From JBHENC01 sp051000345 (GTDB taxonomy: Bacteria; Acidobacteriota; Blastocatellia; Pyrinomonadales; Pyrinomonadaceae): DNA of 64,000 nucleotides. Positions 52,088-61,080 of this stretch are shown one piece after another; the first letter of the stretch is position 1; each line of letters opens with the position of its first letter. The stretch is from contig JBPCOJ010000046.1 of the NCBI GenBank assembly GCA_051000345.1, positions 16,780-80,779 of the forward strand. The letters are read 5' to 3'. The notes under the pieces are model-generated. The model ran no database searches. It was not told the origin of the DNA and saw nothing but the letters and a program-made list of their open reading frames with translations. A program made the position numbers and the translations under genes.

Positions 52088-54961
52088 CTACTTCGCTGTT
52101 GGTTTGGCAAAGTCGCCCGCTTCGATGATGGTGATCTTCGACGGGTCGATGTGCCTGCGCATCGCGGCGGCGATTTGTTCGGGCGTTAAGTCCGCGACGC
52201 GCTTCTCGAAATCCGCGTCCCAAGCGAGCGTGCGGTTCAGGAACAGATACGACGCGAGCGTGCGCGAGAGTCCCGCGTCCTGCGCGCGGTTGACCTGCCT
52301 TGATTGCAGATAGCCTGACTTGGCCGCCGCCACTTCTTCGGGCGTAAAGCCGTCTTTGAGCGCGCGCGCAATTTCTTCCTTGAAGGCTGCTTCGAGTTTG
52401 GCGACGTTCTGCGGCGCGTAGATGGCGAAGGATGTAAACGTGCCTGTTTTGTCGAGCGCGCTGGCGGAGAGATTCGAGCCGACGCCGTAGCTAAGACCTT
52501 CCTTCTGGCGTATGCGAGTGGCGAGGCGCGAGTTTAGGAAGCCGCCGCCGAGCATGTAATTGCCGAGAATGAGCGCAGGGTAATCCGCGTCATCATCGCG
52601 CACGTTCAAGTTAAGCCCGGCGATAAAAAAGCTGTTGGCTTTGTCGGGCGCTTCAACTTTTTGTGCGAGCGCAGGCACGTCGTTGTAAATGCTGACGACG
52701 CGCGAATACGGGCGCGGGCTTTTCCAATTGCTGAAAATCTCTGTGGCGAGCGGCGCGATTTGTTTATCGTCGAAATCACCGACGACAGCGAGTTGAGCAT
52801 CCGACGCGCCGTAGAAATCCGCGTAAAACTTTTTCGCTTCATCGAGCGTCACGGCTTTGATGTCCGCGATTTGCTCATCAATGGTCGGAACATAGCGCAC
52901 GTCGCCCTTCGGGTACGGATTGAGATGGCGGCTGAAGGCCGTGCCAGCGAGCGATTGCGGTTCGCTGCGCTGTTGCTCGATGCCGGATAGTTGTTCTTGC
53001 TTGAGCGTCTCGAATTCGTTGGCGGGAAACGACGGCTCGCGCAAGATTTCAGCGATGAGACGCAGCACCGCCGGAAGATTTTCGCGCACGGTTTCAACGG
53101 AGGCGACGGCCTGCGTCGCGCCGCCGAAAACGAAGACGCGCGCCTTCAAGCGATCAAACTCATCCTGCAATTGCTGACGCGTGTGCTTCGTTGTGCCGCG
53201 CATCAGCAATTGTCCGGCGTACTGCCCGGCGGTGGCGCGGTTCATCAAACTTTTTTCATCGCCGAAGCGCAAGGTCATGTTGGCGACGACGGTTCCGCCG
53301 CGCGTTTTCTTCGGCAGCAAGGCGATTTTCAATCCGCCCGGCGTGCTTGCGCTGTTGCTGTCTGCGCGTATCGTGCGCGCTTCGATGTTGGCGGGCGATG
53401 GATCGAAGGCTTCGCCGACGGCAAGGTTGGCGTCGCCCTTGTAATCCTTCAGCATCGCCGCCACGTCCGGCGTCGCGGGAATGTTTGCGCGGTCAGGCTT
53501 CGCCGTCGGCATAAACATGCCCAATGTGCGGTTCGACGGCTTGAGGTATGCGACGGCAACGCGCTGCACGTCTGCCGGAGTTACCTTGCGCAATCTGTCG
53601 CGGTGCAAAAAGAACAAGCGCCAATCGCCCATCGCCATCCATTCGCTTAAAGACAAGCCGACGCGCTCACTATTGTTAAGCGTCAAATCTATGTCCTTCA
53701 AAATGTTGGTGCGCGCACGGTCAACTTCTTCTTTGGTCGGCGGCTGTGCGATGACGCCTTCGATTGTTTGCAGCAGCGTGTCGCGCGCCGCATCGAGCGA
53801 AGCGTCTTGTCGAACTTCCGCGCCGAAGAGAGCGACGCCCGGCTCGCGCAACTGGAAATTAAATCCGAACGCTTGACTCGCTTTTTTCGTTTCGACAAGC
53901 GATTTATACAAACGCCCGGAAGGTGTATCGCTCAAGAGTTGCGTGAGCACGTCGATGGCGGCGAAATCGGGGTCGGAGCCTGCCGGAATATGATAAGCCG
54001 CGCCGACTGCCTGCACGTCGCCGACGCGCCGCAACGACACTGTGCGTTCGCCGTCCTGCGTGGGTTCCGCCGTGTAGGTTTTTTCCAGCACGCGCGTCGG
54101 GCGCGGGATCGCCGTAAAATATTTGTTGACGAGCGAGAGCGTTTTGCCTTCGTCGAATTTTCCTGCGACGAGGAGCACGGCGTTGTCGGGCTGATAGTTG
54201 CGGCGATAAAAAGCTTGCAGGCGTTCAATCGGCACATTCTCGATGTCTGCGCGCGCGCCGATGGTTGATTTGCCGTAGTTGTGCCAGAGATACGCAGTCG
54301 AAAGCATACGCTCGATTAAGATGCTGGTCGGCTGATTTTCCCCTGACTCGAATTCGTTGCGCACGACTGTCATTTCGCTGTCGAGAGCTTTTTTGGCGAC
54401 GTAGGAATTAACCATCCGGTCTGCTTCGAGGTCGAGCGCCCAATTGAGATTTTCATCTGTCGCGGCGAAGGTCTCGAAATAGTTTGTGCGGTCGTAGGAT
54501 GTCGAACCGTTCGGGCGCGCGCCGTGTGCTGTGAGTTCCTGCGGAATGTTTTGGTGCTTCGGCGTGCCTTTGAAGACCATGTGTTCGAGCAAGTGCGCCA
54601 TGCCCGTTTCGCCATAGTTTTCATTGCGCGAGCCGACGAGATAAGTAATGTTCACGGTAATCGTCGGCTTCGATTGATCCGGGAAGAGAAGCACGCGCAA
54701 GCCGTTCGGCAATTGGTATTCGGTAATGCCTTCGACGGAGGTAATACGCTGAACGCCCTGCGGCAAAGCGATTGAAGTTGATGCAATTGTTTCTGTGGTT
54801 GACTGTGTTGCGGCGGATTGCTGAACGGGTTCAGCGTTCGGGTTTGCAAAGACACGCGTCGCCGATGAAGCGCGCGGCGCGAGAATCGCGGCGGCGAGTG
54901 CGAACACAAACAGAGCGCGAGCGTGTTTTGAGCGGCGTGAAGTTTGTTTGAAGAGTCTCAT
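52088..54961 (-). CDS. Exported M16-family zinc metallopeptidase
   Basis: A 957-residue two-domain insulinase/processing-protease-type enzyme. A basic N-terminus and hydrophobic core (about residues 14-34) form a signal peptide. The inverted zinc motif is HLLEH (H123, E126, H127) with the third ligand E203 in VVRNEFESGENQ, 76 residues after H127 as in active M16 enzymes. The C-terminal half repeats the fold without a zinc site, giving the usual clamshell. Probably degrades peptides in the periplasm. No partner gene is adjacent. Confidence 0.94.
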   Translation of the reverse strand: MRLFKQTSRRSKHARALFVFALAAAILAPRASSATRVFANPNAEPVQQSAATQSTTETIASTSIALPQGVQRITSVEGITEYQLPNGLRVLLFPDQSKPTITVNITYLVGSRNENYGETGMAHLLEHMVFKGTPKHQNIPQELTAHGARPNGSTSYDRTNYFETFAATDENLNWALDLEADRMVNSYVAKKALDSEMTVVRNEFESGENQPTSILIERMLSTAYLWHNYGKSTIGARADIENVPIERLQAFYRRNYQPDNAVLLVAGKFDEGKTLSLVNKYFTAIPRPTRVLEKTYTAEPTQDGERTVSLRRVGDVQAVGAAYHIPAGSDPDFAAIDVLTQLLSDTPSGRLYKSLVETKKASQAFGFNFQLREPGVALFGAEVRQDASLDAARDTLLQTIEGVIAQPPTKEEVDRARTNILKDIDLTLNNSERVGLSLSEWMAMGDWRLFFLHRDRLRKVTPADVQRVAVAYLKPSNRTLGMFMPTAKPDRANIPATPDVAAMLKDYKGDANLAVGEAFDPSPANIEARTIRADSNSASTPGGLKIALLPKKTRGGTVVANMTLRFGDEKSLMNRATAGQYAGQLLMRGTTKHTRQQLQDEFDRLKARVFVFGGATQAVASVETVRENLPAVLRLIAEILREPSFPANEFETLKQEQLSGIEQQRSEPQSLAGTAFSRHLNPYPKGDVRYVPTIDEQIADIKAVTLDEAKKFYADFYGASDAQLAVVGDFDDKQIAPLATEIFSNWKSPRPYSRVVSIYNDVPALAQKVEAPDKANSFFIAGLNLNVRDDDADYPALILGNYMLGGGFLNSRLATRIRQKEGLSYGVGSNLSASALDKTGTFTSFAIYAPQNVAKLEAAFKEEIARALKDGFTPEEVAAAKSGYLQSRQVNRAQDAGLSRTLASYLFLNRTLAWDADFEKRVADLTPEQIAAAMRRHIDPSKITIIEAGDFAKPTAK

Positions 54962-55124
54962 GATTTACTCCATTGAAATTAGCATCGGGAATGTGCGCAG
55001 TGCGGCATGAATCATTTGATAATCAGTTGCCGGAAAGCGAACGCGTTAGAGCGGGATTATGGCACATGAATGAGCCGCCCGCGCTTGTGCCTTGAATTGG
55101 TGTGGCGACAGTTTGCCTTTTCAA

Positions 55125-55305
55125 TTGCCACTAGCTTTAGCTAGTGGACAAGCAATGACATAAGATAGGGCTTTAGCCAAATCCGGGATAAACAAAAATC
55201 ATCTGCATAGCTTTAGCTAAAGCTGACAAGGATAATCTTCAATTTTAGTTTGGCTAAAGCCACAATATTTAGCTCATCTAATCCACTAGCTGAAGCTAGT
55301 GGCAA
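55125..55305. repeat. Nested palindromes built on a CTTTAGC word
   Basis: The 393-base gap 54962-55354 has no gene. A CCACTAGC palindromic unit at 55125-55146 is mirrored at 55283-55305, and smaller palindromes with GGCTTTAGCC/TAGCTAAAGCT words lie between (near 55168, 55208 and 55250). The whole is roughly symmetrical. It resembles composite mobile palindromic elements. The rest of the gap (54962-55124) probably holds the M16 gene promoter. Confidence 0.7.
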
Positions 55306-55354
55306 CTGATCGAATGTCAGTAGAATCTGATAATGAAATTTAACTACCTTTGAT

Positions 55355-56200
55355 TTACTTGCCTGTGAATTGCGGCTTGCGCTTTTCGACGTAAGCGCTG
55401 ATGCCTTCCTTGGCGTCTTCGGATTGAAAGAGTTGCTGCTGTAATTCGCGCTCAAAGGCGAGCGCCGATTCAAACGGAATTTCCGCGCCTGTCTGAACGC
55501 TGCGCTTGATGAGTCCGACGGCGCGCGTGGCCTTGTCCGGCGCAGTGAAGCGGCGCGCGTAAGCCAGCACTTGCTCCATAAAGTTCGCGCCCGAATCGGC
55601 TTCGTAAATTTGATTGACGATGCCTAAACTTTCGGCTCGTTCAAAGTCGAAGAGTTCGCCCGTCGCCATTAATTCGATGGCCTTCGTTTTGCCGACGAGA
55701 CGCAAGAGGCGCTGCGTGCCGCCTGTGCCGGGCAGCACGCCGAGCGTGACTTCCGGGAGTCCCATTTTGCCAGCGCCCTTGCGCGCGATGCGTAGGTCTG
55801 CCGCCATTGCGACTTCGAGGCCGCCGCCGACGCAGTGTCCGTTGATGGCGGCGATAACGAGCTTCGGCGTTTGCTCTAAGCGCGCGAGAGTTTCGTTGGC
55901 GTGCAAGCAAAAATAGTATTTGAATGTGGGCGTTACTTCCGAAAGCATTTTAATGTTCGCGCCCGCCGAGAAAAACTTTTCGCCGCTGCCTGTGATGACG
56001 ATAACATGCGCGCCTTCGTCCATCCGCGCGTCGAGAACGGCGCGGTCTAGCTGCTGCATCATTTCGTAGGAATAAGTGTTGGCGGGTGGATCGTTGAGCG
56101 TGATAAGGGCAACGCCGTCTTGTGTGCGTAGCTGCACGAGGCTGTCGGCGGCAAGCGTTGTGGACGGTGTGTCCTGAAGAACTGTTTTTGCTTCACTCAT
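55355..56200 (-). CDS. Enoyl-CoA hydratase (canonical crotonase)
   Basis: A 281-residue crotonase with both catalytic Glu residues of true enoyl-CoA hydratases: NGHCVGGGLEVAMAADLR and KMGLPEVTLGVLPGTGGTQR. Oxyanion-hole block SGEKFFSAGANIKML is typical. It hydrates trans-2-enoyl-CoA to 3-hydroxyacyl-CoA. It stands alone between the M16 gene and the selenocysteine tRNA, more than 3 kb from the other crotonases, so it may serve general fatty-acid oxidation. Residues 1-20 precede the usual start, giving a slightly long N-terminus. Confidence 0.93.
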   Translation of the reverse strand: MSEAKTVLQDTPSTTLAADSLVQLRTQDGVALITLNDPPANTYSYEMMQQLDRAVLDARMDEGAHVIVITGSGEKFFSAGANIKMLSEVTPTFKYYFCLHANETLARLEQTPKLVIAAINGHCVGGGLEVAMAADLRIARKGAGKMGLPEVTLGVLPGTGGTQRLLRLVGKTKAIELMATGELFDFERAESLGIVNQIYEADSGANFMEQVLAYARRFTAPDKATRAVGLIKRSVQTGAEIPFESALAFERELQQQLFQSEDAKEGISAYVEKRKPQFTGK

Positions 56201-56373
56201 AATAGCGACCTTATAGCTGACCTTCCGTGTCGGTTTTTATTTTCTCTTGCGGGCGTGCGTAAAAATATGCGCTAAACAATATCCTGTTGCCTTCAATCCT
56301 TCAAGCAGAGGAGTCGCGCGCTTGACAGTCAATGCTTGCGGCGCGTAGGGTTTTTCGCGCTCACGAAGAATGT

Positions 56374-56472
56374 GGAGGCGCATCTGTTCTGGTGAACGGC
56401 GCGGTCTTCAAAACCGTTTGCGAGACTGTGAGAACAGGCTCGGGTAGGTTCGATTCCTACACGCCTCCGCCA
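56374..56472 (+). tRNA. selC: Selenocysteine tRNA (anticodon TCA)
   Basis: A 99-base tRNA including encoded CCA. Acceptor arms GGAGGCG (56374-56380) and CGCCTCC (56462-56468), then discriminator G and CCA (56470-56472). Anticodon stem 56401-56405/56413-56417 with a 7-base loop places TCA at 56408-56410. A long variable arm (about 56418-56443) and a GTAGG/CCTAC T-stem complete it. The TCA anticodon, long acceptor/T helix and big variable arm are specific to tRNA-Sec, which reads UGA with SelB. No SelA, SelB or selenoprotein gene was recognised in the window. Confidence 0.93.
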
Positions 56473-56482
56473 CACACAAACA

Positions 56483-56527
56483 GCGCCCGTTCGGTTTCTC
56501 AAGGCTCACGTCGAGAACAACGGGCGC
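56483..56527. terminator. Hairpin after the selenocysteine tRNA, possible terminator
   Basis: GCGCCCGTT (56483-56491) pairs with AACGGGCGC (56519-56527), with an inner TTCTC/GAGAA stem (56496-56500/56513-56517). It lies 11 bases after the tRNA CCA. No T-run follows, so termination or 3' processing are both possible. Confidence 0.4.
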
Positions 56528-56561
56528 AGGAAATTTAACGTCTGAAAACCTCACAATCAAA

Positions 56562-57692
56562 ATGATTACAAATTGGATTGCCTTGAACATGACGCCGGGC
56601 ATCGGGCCACGCGCCGCCGCGCGACTGCTGGAGAGATTCGGTTCGGCGGAAGCCGTTTACGCGGCCTCGCGCGCGGAGCTTGAATCGGCGCGGCTGAAGC
56701 CCGAAGCAGTCGATAGCATCATTGCCCGCGATTGCCACGAACGCGCCGCCGCAGAACTCGACAAAGTGCGCGCGCTCGGCGTCGATCTGCTGGTGCTAGA
56801 CGACGGCGTATATCCGTCGCTGCTGCGCGAAATAAACGATCCGCCGTTGACGCTTTATGTGAAGGGTGCGTGGGCAGAATGCTTGGATGCTCCGTGCGTC
56901 GCCGTCGTCGGTTCGCGGCGCTGTTCGACTTATGGATTGAATGCCGCTTCGATGCTCGCGCGCGATCTGGCGAAGCACGGCGTGACGATTGTCTCCGGCC
57001 TTGCGCGCGGCATAGACGCGGCGGCGCACAGAGGCGCGCTCGAAGCGGGCGGGCGAACGGTAGCCGTGATCGGCACGGGCATAGACGAAATTTATCCGCG
57101 CGACCATAAAAAGCTGGCGGCGGAAATCATCGAGAAGGGAGGCGCAATCATTTCCGAATTCCCGCTCGAAACGCCGCCCGTGCCGCAAAATTTTCCGTAT
57201 CGCAACCGCGTTATCAGCGGCTTGAGCCTTGGCGTTTTGCTTGTCGAAGCAGCGGAGAATTCCGGCTCCTTGATTACGGCGCGGATGGCGATAGAACAAA
57301 ACCGCGAAGTCTTCGCCGTTCCCGGCAATATCACTTCGAGAGTTTCCTTCGGCACGAATTATCTTATCAAAGGCGCGGGCGCAAAACTCGTGCAGCAGTG
57401 GCAGGACGTCGTGGCAGAACTTCCGCCGGAGATAGCCGCCAGAATGCTTCCGCCTGCGACGAAGAAAAAGAGCAAGGGAGTGTCCGAACAATTGCCGCTT
57501 GCGCCCGACGATTTAACCGCCGTCGAGCAAATCGTTTTCAAATTGCTATCGAGCGATGAAGCGGCGCACATCGATGCGTTATTGGAAACCAGCAAACTAA
57601 GCATACCGGATTTGACGGGCGCGCTGCTCGGCCTTGAAATGCGCGAGCTTGTCAGGCAACTTCCCGGCAAGTGCTTCGTCAGAAAGCTTTGA
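56562..57692 (+). CDS. dprA: DNA-processing protein DprA
   Basis: A 376-residue DprA/Smf protein, which loads RecA onto incoming single-stranded DNA in natural transformation. An N-terminal helix-hairpin-helix region (MTPGIGPRAAARLLERFG), the extended Rossmann core (VAVVGSRRCSTYGL, VSGLARGIDAAAHRGAL, FPYRNRVISGLS, ENSGSLITARMA) and a C-terminal winged helix (from about 310) are all present. Length is normal. It follows the tRNA on the same strand. Confidence 0.95.
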   Translation: MITNWIALNMTPGIGPRAAARLLERFGSAEAVYAASRAELESARLKPEAVDSIIARDCHERAAAELDKVRALGVDLLVLDDGVYPSLLREINDPPLTLYVKGAWAECLDAPCVAVVGSRRCSTYGLNAASMLARDLAKHGVTIVSGLARGIDAAAHRGALEAGGRTVAVIGTGIDEIYPRDHKKLAAEIIEKGGAIISEFPLETPPVPQNFPYRNRVISGLSLGVLLVEAAENSGSLITARMAIEQNREVFAVPGNITSRVSFGTNYLIKGAGAKLVQQWQDVVAELPPEIAARMLPPATKKKSKGVSEQLPLAPDDLTAVEQIVFKLLSSDEAAHIDALLETSKLSIPDLTGALLGLEMRELVRQLPGKCFVRKL

Positions 57693-57860
57693 ATCTGAAT
57701 CAATCACCAACAGATGAATACGTTTCGGTTAGCCATCGAAAGCAGCATCGGAACCGTGAGCGCTTGTCGCCTTGAGCGTCCGGCGATGCAAGAATTGCTT
57801 GCTTCATTTTCGTCGATGATTGAAAATGCTCCGCATACACCACTAAGGAGCAACAAAGGA

Positions 57861-58262
57861 ATGACGAAAAAATACGGTTCGATAGCTGCGGCATTGCTGC
57901 TAATGCTCTGCGCACACAGCGGCGCATCTTCTGCGCAGGCGCACGGCAAAGAAAATCGCGTCGCGCGTCAAGAGCGCAGCGGTCATAAAAGTGAAGCAAA
58001 AATTTCGATGAAGGAAGCGCGTGCCACTGCGCTCGCGCAAGTGCCGGGCGGACGCATCAAGTCGAGCGAACTCGAAAAAGAAAATAACCGGCTTATTTAT
58101 TCGTTCGACATACGCGCGCGTGACGGCATCAAGGAAGTTCACATCGACGCGATCAACGGCAAAGTGCTCGAAGTTAAGACCGAGTCACCGTCAGGTGAAG
58201 CCGCCGAGCATCGCGCAGATAAACGGGCAGAGAAACGCGAAGCCAAACAACACCGGCAATAA
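57861..58262 (+). CDS. PepSY-domain exported protein
   Basis: A 133-residue protein with a signal peptide (about 1-26, AAALLLMLCAHSGASSAQA) and a PepSY domain (SMKEARATALAQVPGG to VHIDAINGKVLEVK), then a charged tail. PepSY domains occur in inhibitors of extracytoplasmic peptidases and in metal-related regulators. ATG at 57861, with AGGAG 10 bases upstream. The stop overlaps the next ATG by one base (TAATG), so it is translated with the efflux genes and may be a regulator or accessory of the pump. Confidence 0.82.
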   Translation: MTKKYGSIAAALLLMLCAHSGASSAQAHGKENRVARQERSGHKSEAKISMKEARATALAQVPGGRIKSSELEKENNRLIYSFDIRARDGIKEVHIDAINGKVLEVKTESPSGEAAEHRADKRAEKREAKQHRQ

Positions 58263-59584
58263 TGCAGCGCTGTCAATCGTCAGGTAGCAAGAGCAATAAA
58301 GCAGTTTGCCCCGTCAATCGTTTTTCGGTGCTGGCGTTGCTCTTGCTCCTAATGGTCAATGTGCTGCTTCGCGCGCAGTCTGTACGCGAAACTTTTCCCG
58401 TTAAGCCCGCCGCCGAAACGCTGCCGACCAACAGCGGCCTTACCTTCGAGCAGATTTACGAACTTGCCGCGCGCGATAATTTACAGATCAATGCCGTGCG
58501 TCGTCGTCGCGCCGTTGCCGACGCCGGAATCCTCATCGCCGGACAAAGGCCGAACCCGGACTTAATCACAGCCTACACGCGCTCCGAGCCGCGTCTTAAT
58601 GTTTCAATTTCGCAGCCCGTCGAGTTGGGCGGGAAACGCTCGCTTCGTCTGGAAGTCGCGCGCGGCGAAGCACGCTTGACGGAATTTGATTTGGAAACGG
58701 CGTTGCGTGTGCTGCGGCGCGATGCGCGCGTGGCTTATTTCAATCTGGCGCTCGCGCGCGACACGGTCGGACTAGGCCGCCAATCTGTCGAACAAGCGGA
58801 GCGGCTCGCGGGAATTGCGCAGGCGCGCTTTGAGGCCGGAGACATCGCGCAGTTTGAAGTATTGCAGGCGAAGCTTGCCGTCGCGCGCGCGACGAACGAT
58901 TTTTCGAGATTGGAAAATAGCGAAAGAATCGCGCGCGCCGGTTTGAATCAATTACTAAACCGCCCGCCGGATGCCTTGATTGATTTGCAGGAATCTCTTT
59001 TCATCAGAGCGACGCCGCCCGTTGCGCTTTCGGAACTCATCGCGCGCTCGCTCGGGGAAAATGCGGAACTGCAAGCCGCCGAACAGCAGTTGAATGTCGA
59101 GCGCAGCCGCTTGAAACTGGCGCGCGCTTCACGCATTCCCGATCTGCTGCTCGAGCCGGGCATTGAAAGCATTGATTCGAGTCTGCCGAACAATTACGCG
59201 TTCAAGATGCAAGTGGCGTTGCCGCTTCCGATCTTCAGTCGGGCGCGCGGCGAAACCGCGAGAAGCAACGCCTTGATCGCGCAGTTGATTGCCGAGCGCG
59301 ACGCCTCACGCCAACGCATCGCTTCGGAAATCGGTCAGGCATCGCTCAGGCTCGAAGCGGCGCGCACACAAGTGGATTTCTATGAAACGAATTTGCTGCC
59401 GGATGCCGAGCGCGTGCGTGCATTGTCCGAAGAAGCTTACCGCGCAGGTCAAACAGGCATTCTTCCCGTTGTCGAGGCGCAACGCGGCGCGCGAGAAATA
59501 AGGCAAGGTTATTTGCAGGCGCTCTTTGATTATCAATCGGCGCGCGCCGAACTCGAACAAACCGCCGGAGTAAAGTTGAGATGA
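58262..59584 (+). CDS. TolC-family outer membrane efflux protein
   Basis: A 440-residue outer membrane channel of the TolC/CzcC kind. An N-terminal hydrophobic signal (about 22-38), then two repeats of long coiled coils (LARDTVGLGRQSVEQAERLA, ARFEAGDIAQFEVLQAKLAV; second repeat LPDAERVRALSEEAYRAGQ) and VSISQPVELGGKRSLR typical of the barrel segment. It connects a periplasmic adaptor to the outside. ATGA overlap with the next gene. Confidence 0.92.
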   Translation: MQRCQSSGSKSNKAVCPVNRFSVLALLLLLMVNVLLRAQSVRETFPVKPAAETLPTNSGLTFEQIYELAARDNLQINAVRRRRAVADAGILIAGQRPNPDLITAYTRSEPRLNVSISQPVELGGKRSLRLEVARGEARLTEFDLETALRVLRRDARVAYFNLALARDTVGLGRQSVEQAERLAGIAQARFEAGDIAQFEVLQAKLAVARATNDFSRLENSERIARAGLNQLLNRPPDALIDLQESLFIRATPPVALSELIARSLGENAELQAAEQQLNVERSRLKLARASRIPDLLLEPGIESIDSSLPNNYAFKMQVALPLPIFSRARGETARSNALIAQLIAERDASRQRIASEIGQASLRLEAARTQVDFYETNLLPDAERVRALSEEAYRAGQTGILPVVEAQRGAREIRQGYLQALFDYQSARAELEQTAGVKLR

Positions 59585-61080
59585 ACGAAGCGCGCAACGC
59601 GGGCGATAACATAAACGATGGCTTGAACGATGCGGGTAATAGCGTTCGATCAACGCGCGCCCATTCATCGCTCGATCAAACATCGAATGAAGCAGCGCGC
59701 CGTCGCCGATTTTCCACGCGCTCGCTTGTGATTGCCGCATCGCTCCTCGCTCTCTGCCTGCTCGTCGCATGGCTCGCCGTTCACCGCGCGAAAAACGAAA
59801 CGGAAGCGGCGGAGGCGATTGTCGAAGTCGAAGTTGCGCCGTCCTTGAGAACGGAAATGCGCGAGTATGTCGAGGCCAGCGGCACGCTCAACGCTTTGCC
59901 CGGACACGAAGCGAGTTTCAGCGCAAGCGTCGCAGGGCGCGTCACACATGTCCTAGTGCAAACGGGCGAGCATGTTCAAGCCGGACAAACTCTCGCAGAG
60001 CTTGACCGCAGCGTGCTCGCGGCGCAAACAACGCAAGCTGAAGCCGCCTTACAGCAAGCGCGTGCCACTGCGACACAGGCGCGAACGGTTTCCGCGCGGC
60101 AGAGCCAGCCGGTAGCGACGGATCAAATCAGACAGGCGGAAGGAGGAATTGCGCAGGCGCGCGCCAATCAATCACAGGCGCAAAACAATCTCGCCAGACT
60201 GCAAAGATTATTCGAGCGCGGCATCGCTGCGCGCAAGGAAGTCGAGGAAGCGCAGACGCAAGCAACGCTCACGTCTGGAGCCGCCGCGCAGGCGCAATCC
60301 GCGCTCGATGCGGCACGCGCAGCGGCGGCGCGCGGCATCGGCGAAGCGCGCACGCAGGCGAGCATTTCCGTGAGCGGCGTCGCGGGTGCGGAAGCGGCGC
60401 TCAATGTCGCGCGTGCCGAACTCGCGCGTTCTTCGATTCGCGCGCCCATTAATGGAACGCTGACCAGACGCGCCATCAACGACGGCGAGACAATTGATCC
60501 GGCGACGCCCGTTTTTGAAATAATAGATGCTTCATCCCTTGATCTCTTGGCGAATCTTCCGGCGCAGTATTTAGGCCAAGTCAAAACGGGCAATCTCGCA
60601 TCGGTGAAAGTCGAACCGTTTCCCGAACGTGAATTTACCGGCGGCGTCGTAAGCGTTGCGCCCGCCGTCGATCCGCAAACAAACACCGTCGGCGTGCGCG
60701 TGCGCTTACCGAACGAACGCGGCGAATTGAAGGCGGGGCTTTACGCAGACGCGCGCATCGCCGTCGAGATTCACGCAAACGCGCTCGTCGTGCCGGAAGC
60801 GGCGCTCGTCACCGAAGGCGATGATGTTTTCGTGTTTGTTGTGCAGCATAAAAACAAAGACGAAGAAACTGTTGAAAAGCGCAAGGTGATAATCGGCATA
60901 CGCGACGTGGGGCGCGTGGAGATTACAAGCGGCCTGAAGGACAGCGAGACAGTCGTCACAACCGGCGCTTTCGGTTTAAGCGACGGCGCGAAGATTAAGG
61001 AAATCGAAACGACGAAGGACGCGCCTGACGCAGCGAACAAGGACGCGGATAAGGGCGCGAACGGGCGCGAAGAAAAATGA
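59581..61080 (+). CDS. RND efflux periplasmic adaptor (membrane fusion protein)
   Basis: A 499-residue MFP. One membrane helix (about 45-66) after a long polar N-terminus, barrel-sandwich/lipoyl motif GRVTHVLVQTGEHVQAGQTLAEL, a long Gln/Ala-rich alpha-hairpin (about 150-260), SSIRAPINGTLTRRAINDGE and the beta-barrel LDLLANLPAQYLGQV. It joins pump and outer membrane channel. Overlaps the RND gene by 4 bases (ATGA). Confidence 0.92.
   Translation: MNEARNAGDNINDGLNDAGNSVRSTRAHSSLDQTSNEAARRRRFSTRSLVIAASLLALCLLVAWLAVHRAKNETEAAEAIVEVEVAPSLRTEMREYVEASGTLNALPGHEASFSASVAGRVTHVLVQTGEHVQAGQTLAELDRSVLAAQTTQAEAALQQARATATQARTVSARQSQPVATDQIRQAEGGIAQARANQSQAQNNLARLQRLFERGIAARKEVEEAQTQATLTSGAAAQAQSALDAARAAAARGIGEARTQASISVSGVAGAEAALNVARAELARSSIRAPINGTLTRRAINDGETIDPATPVFEIIDASSLDLLANLPAQYLGQVKTGNLASVKVEPFPEREFTGGVVSVAPAVDPQTNTVGVRVRLPNERGELKAGLYADARIAVEIHANALVVPEAALVTEGDDVFVFVVQHKNKDEETVEKRKVIIGIRDVGRVEITSGLKDSETVVTTGAFGLSDGAKIKEIETTKDAPDAANKDADKGANGREEK

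Noticed and set aside
56332..56538. A 68-codon open frame overlapping the tRNA
   Set aside because: It runs through the selenocysteine tRNA and has no recognisable protein content.
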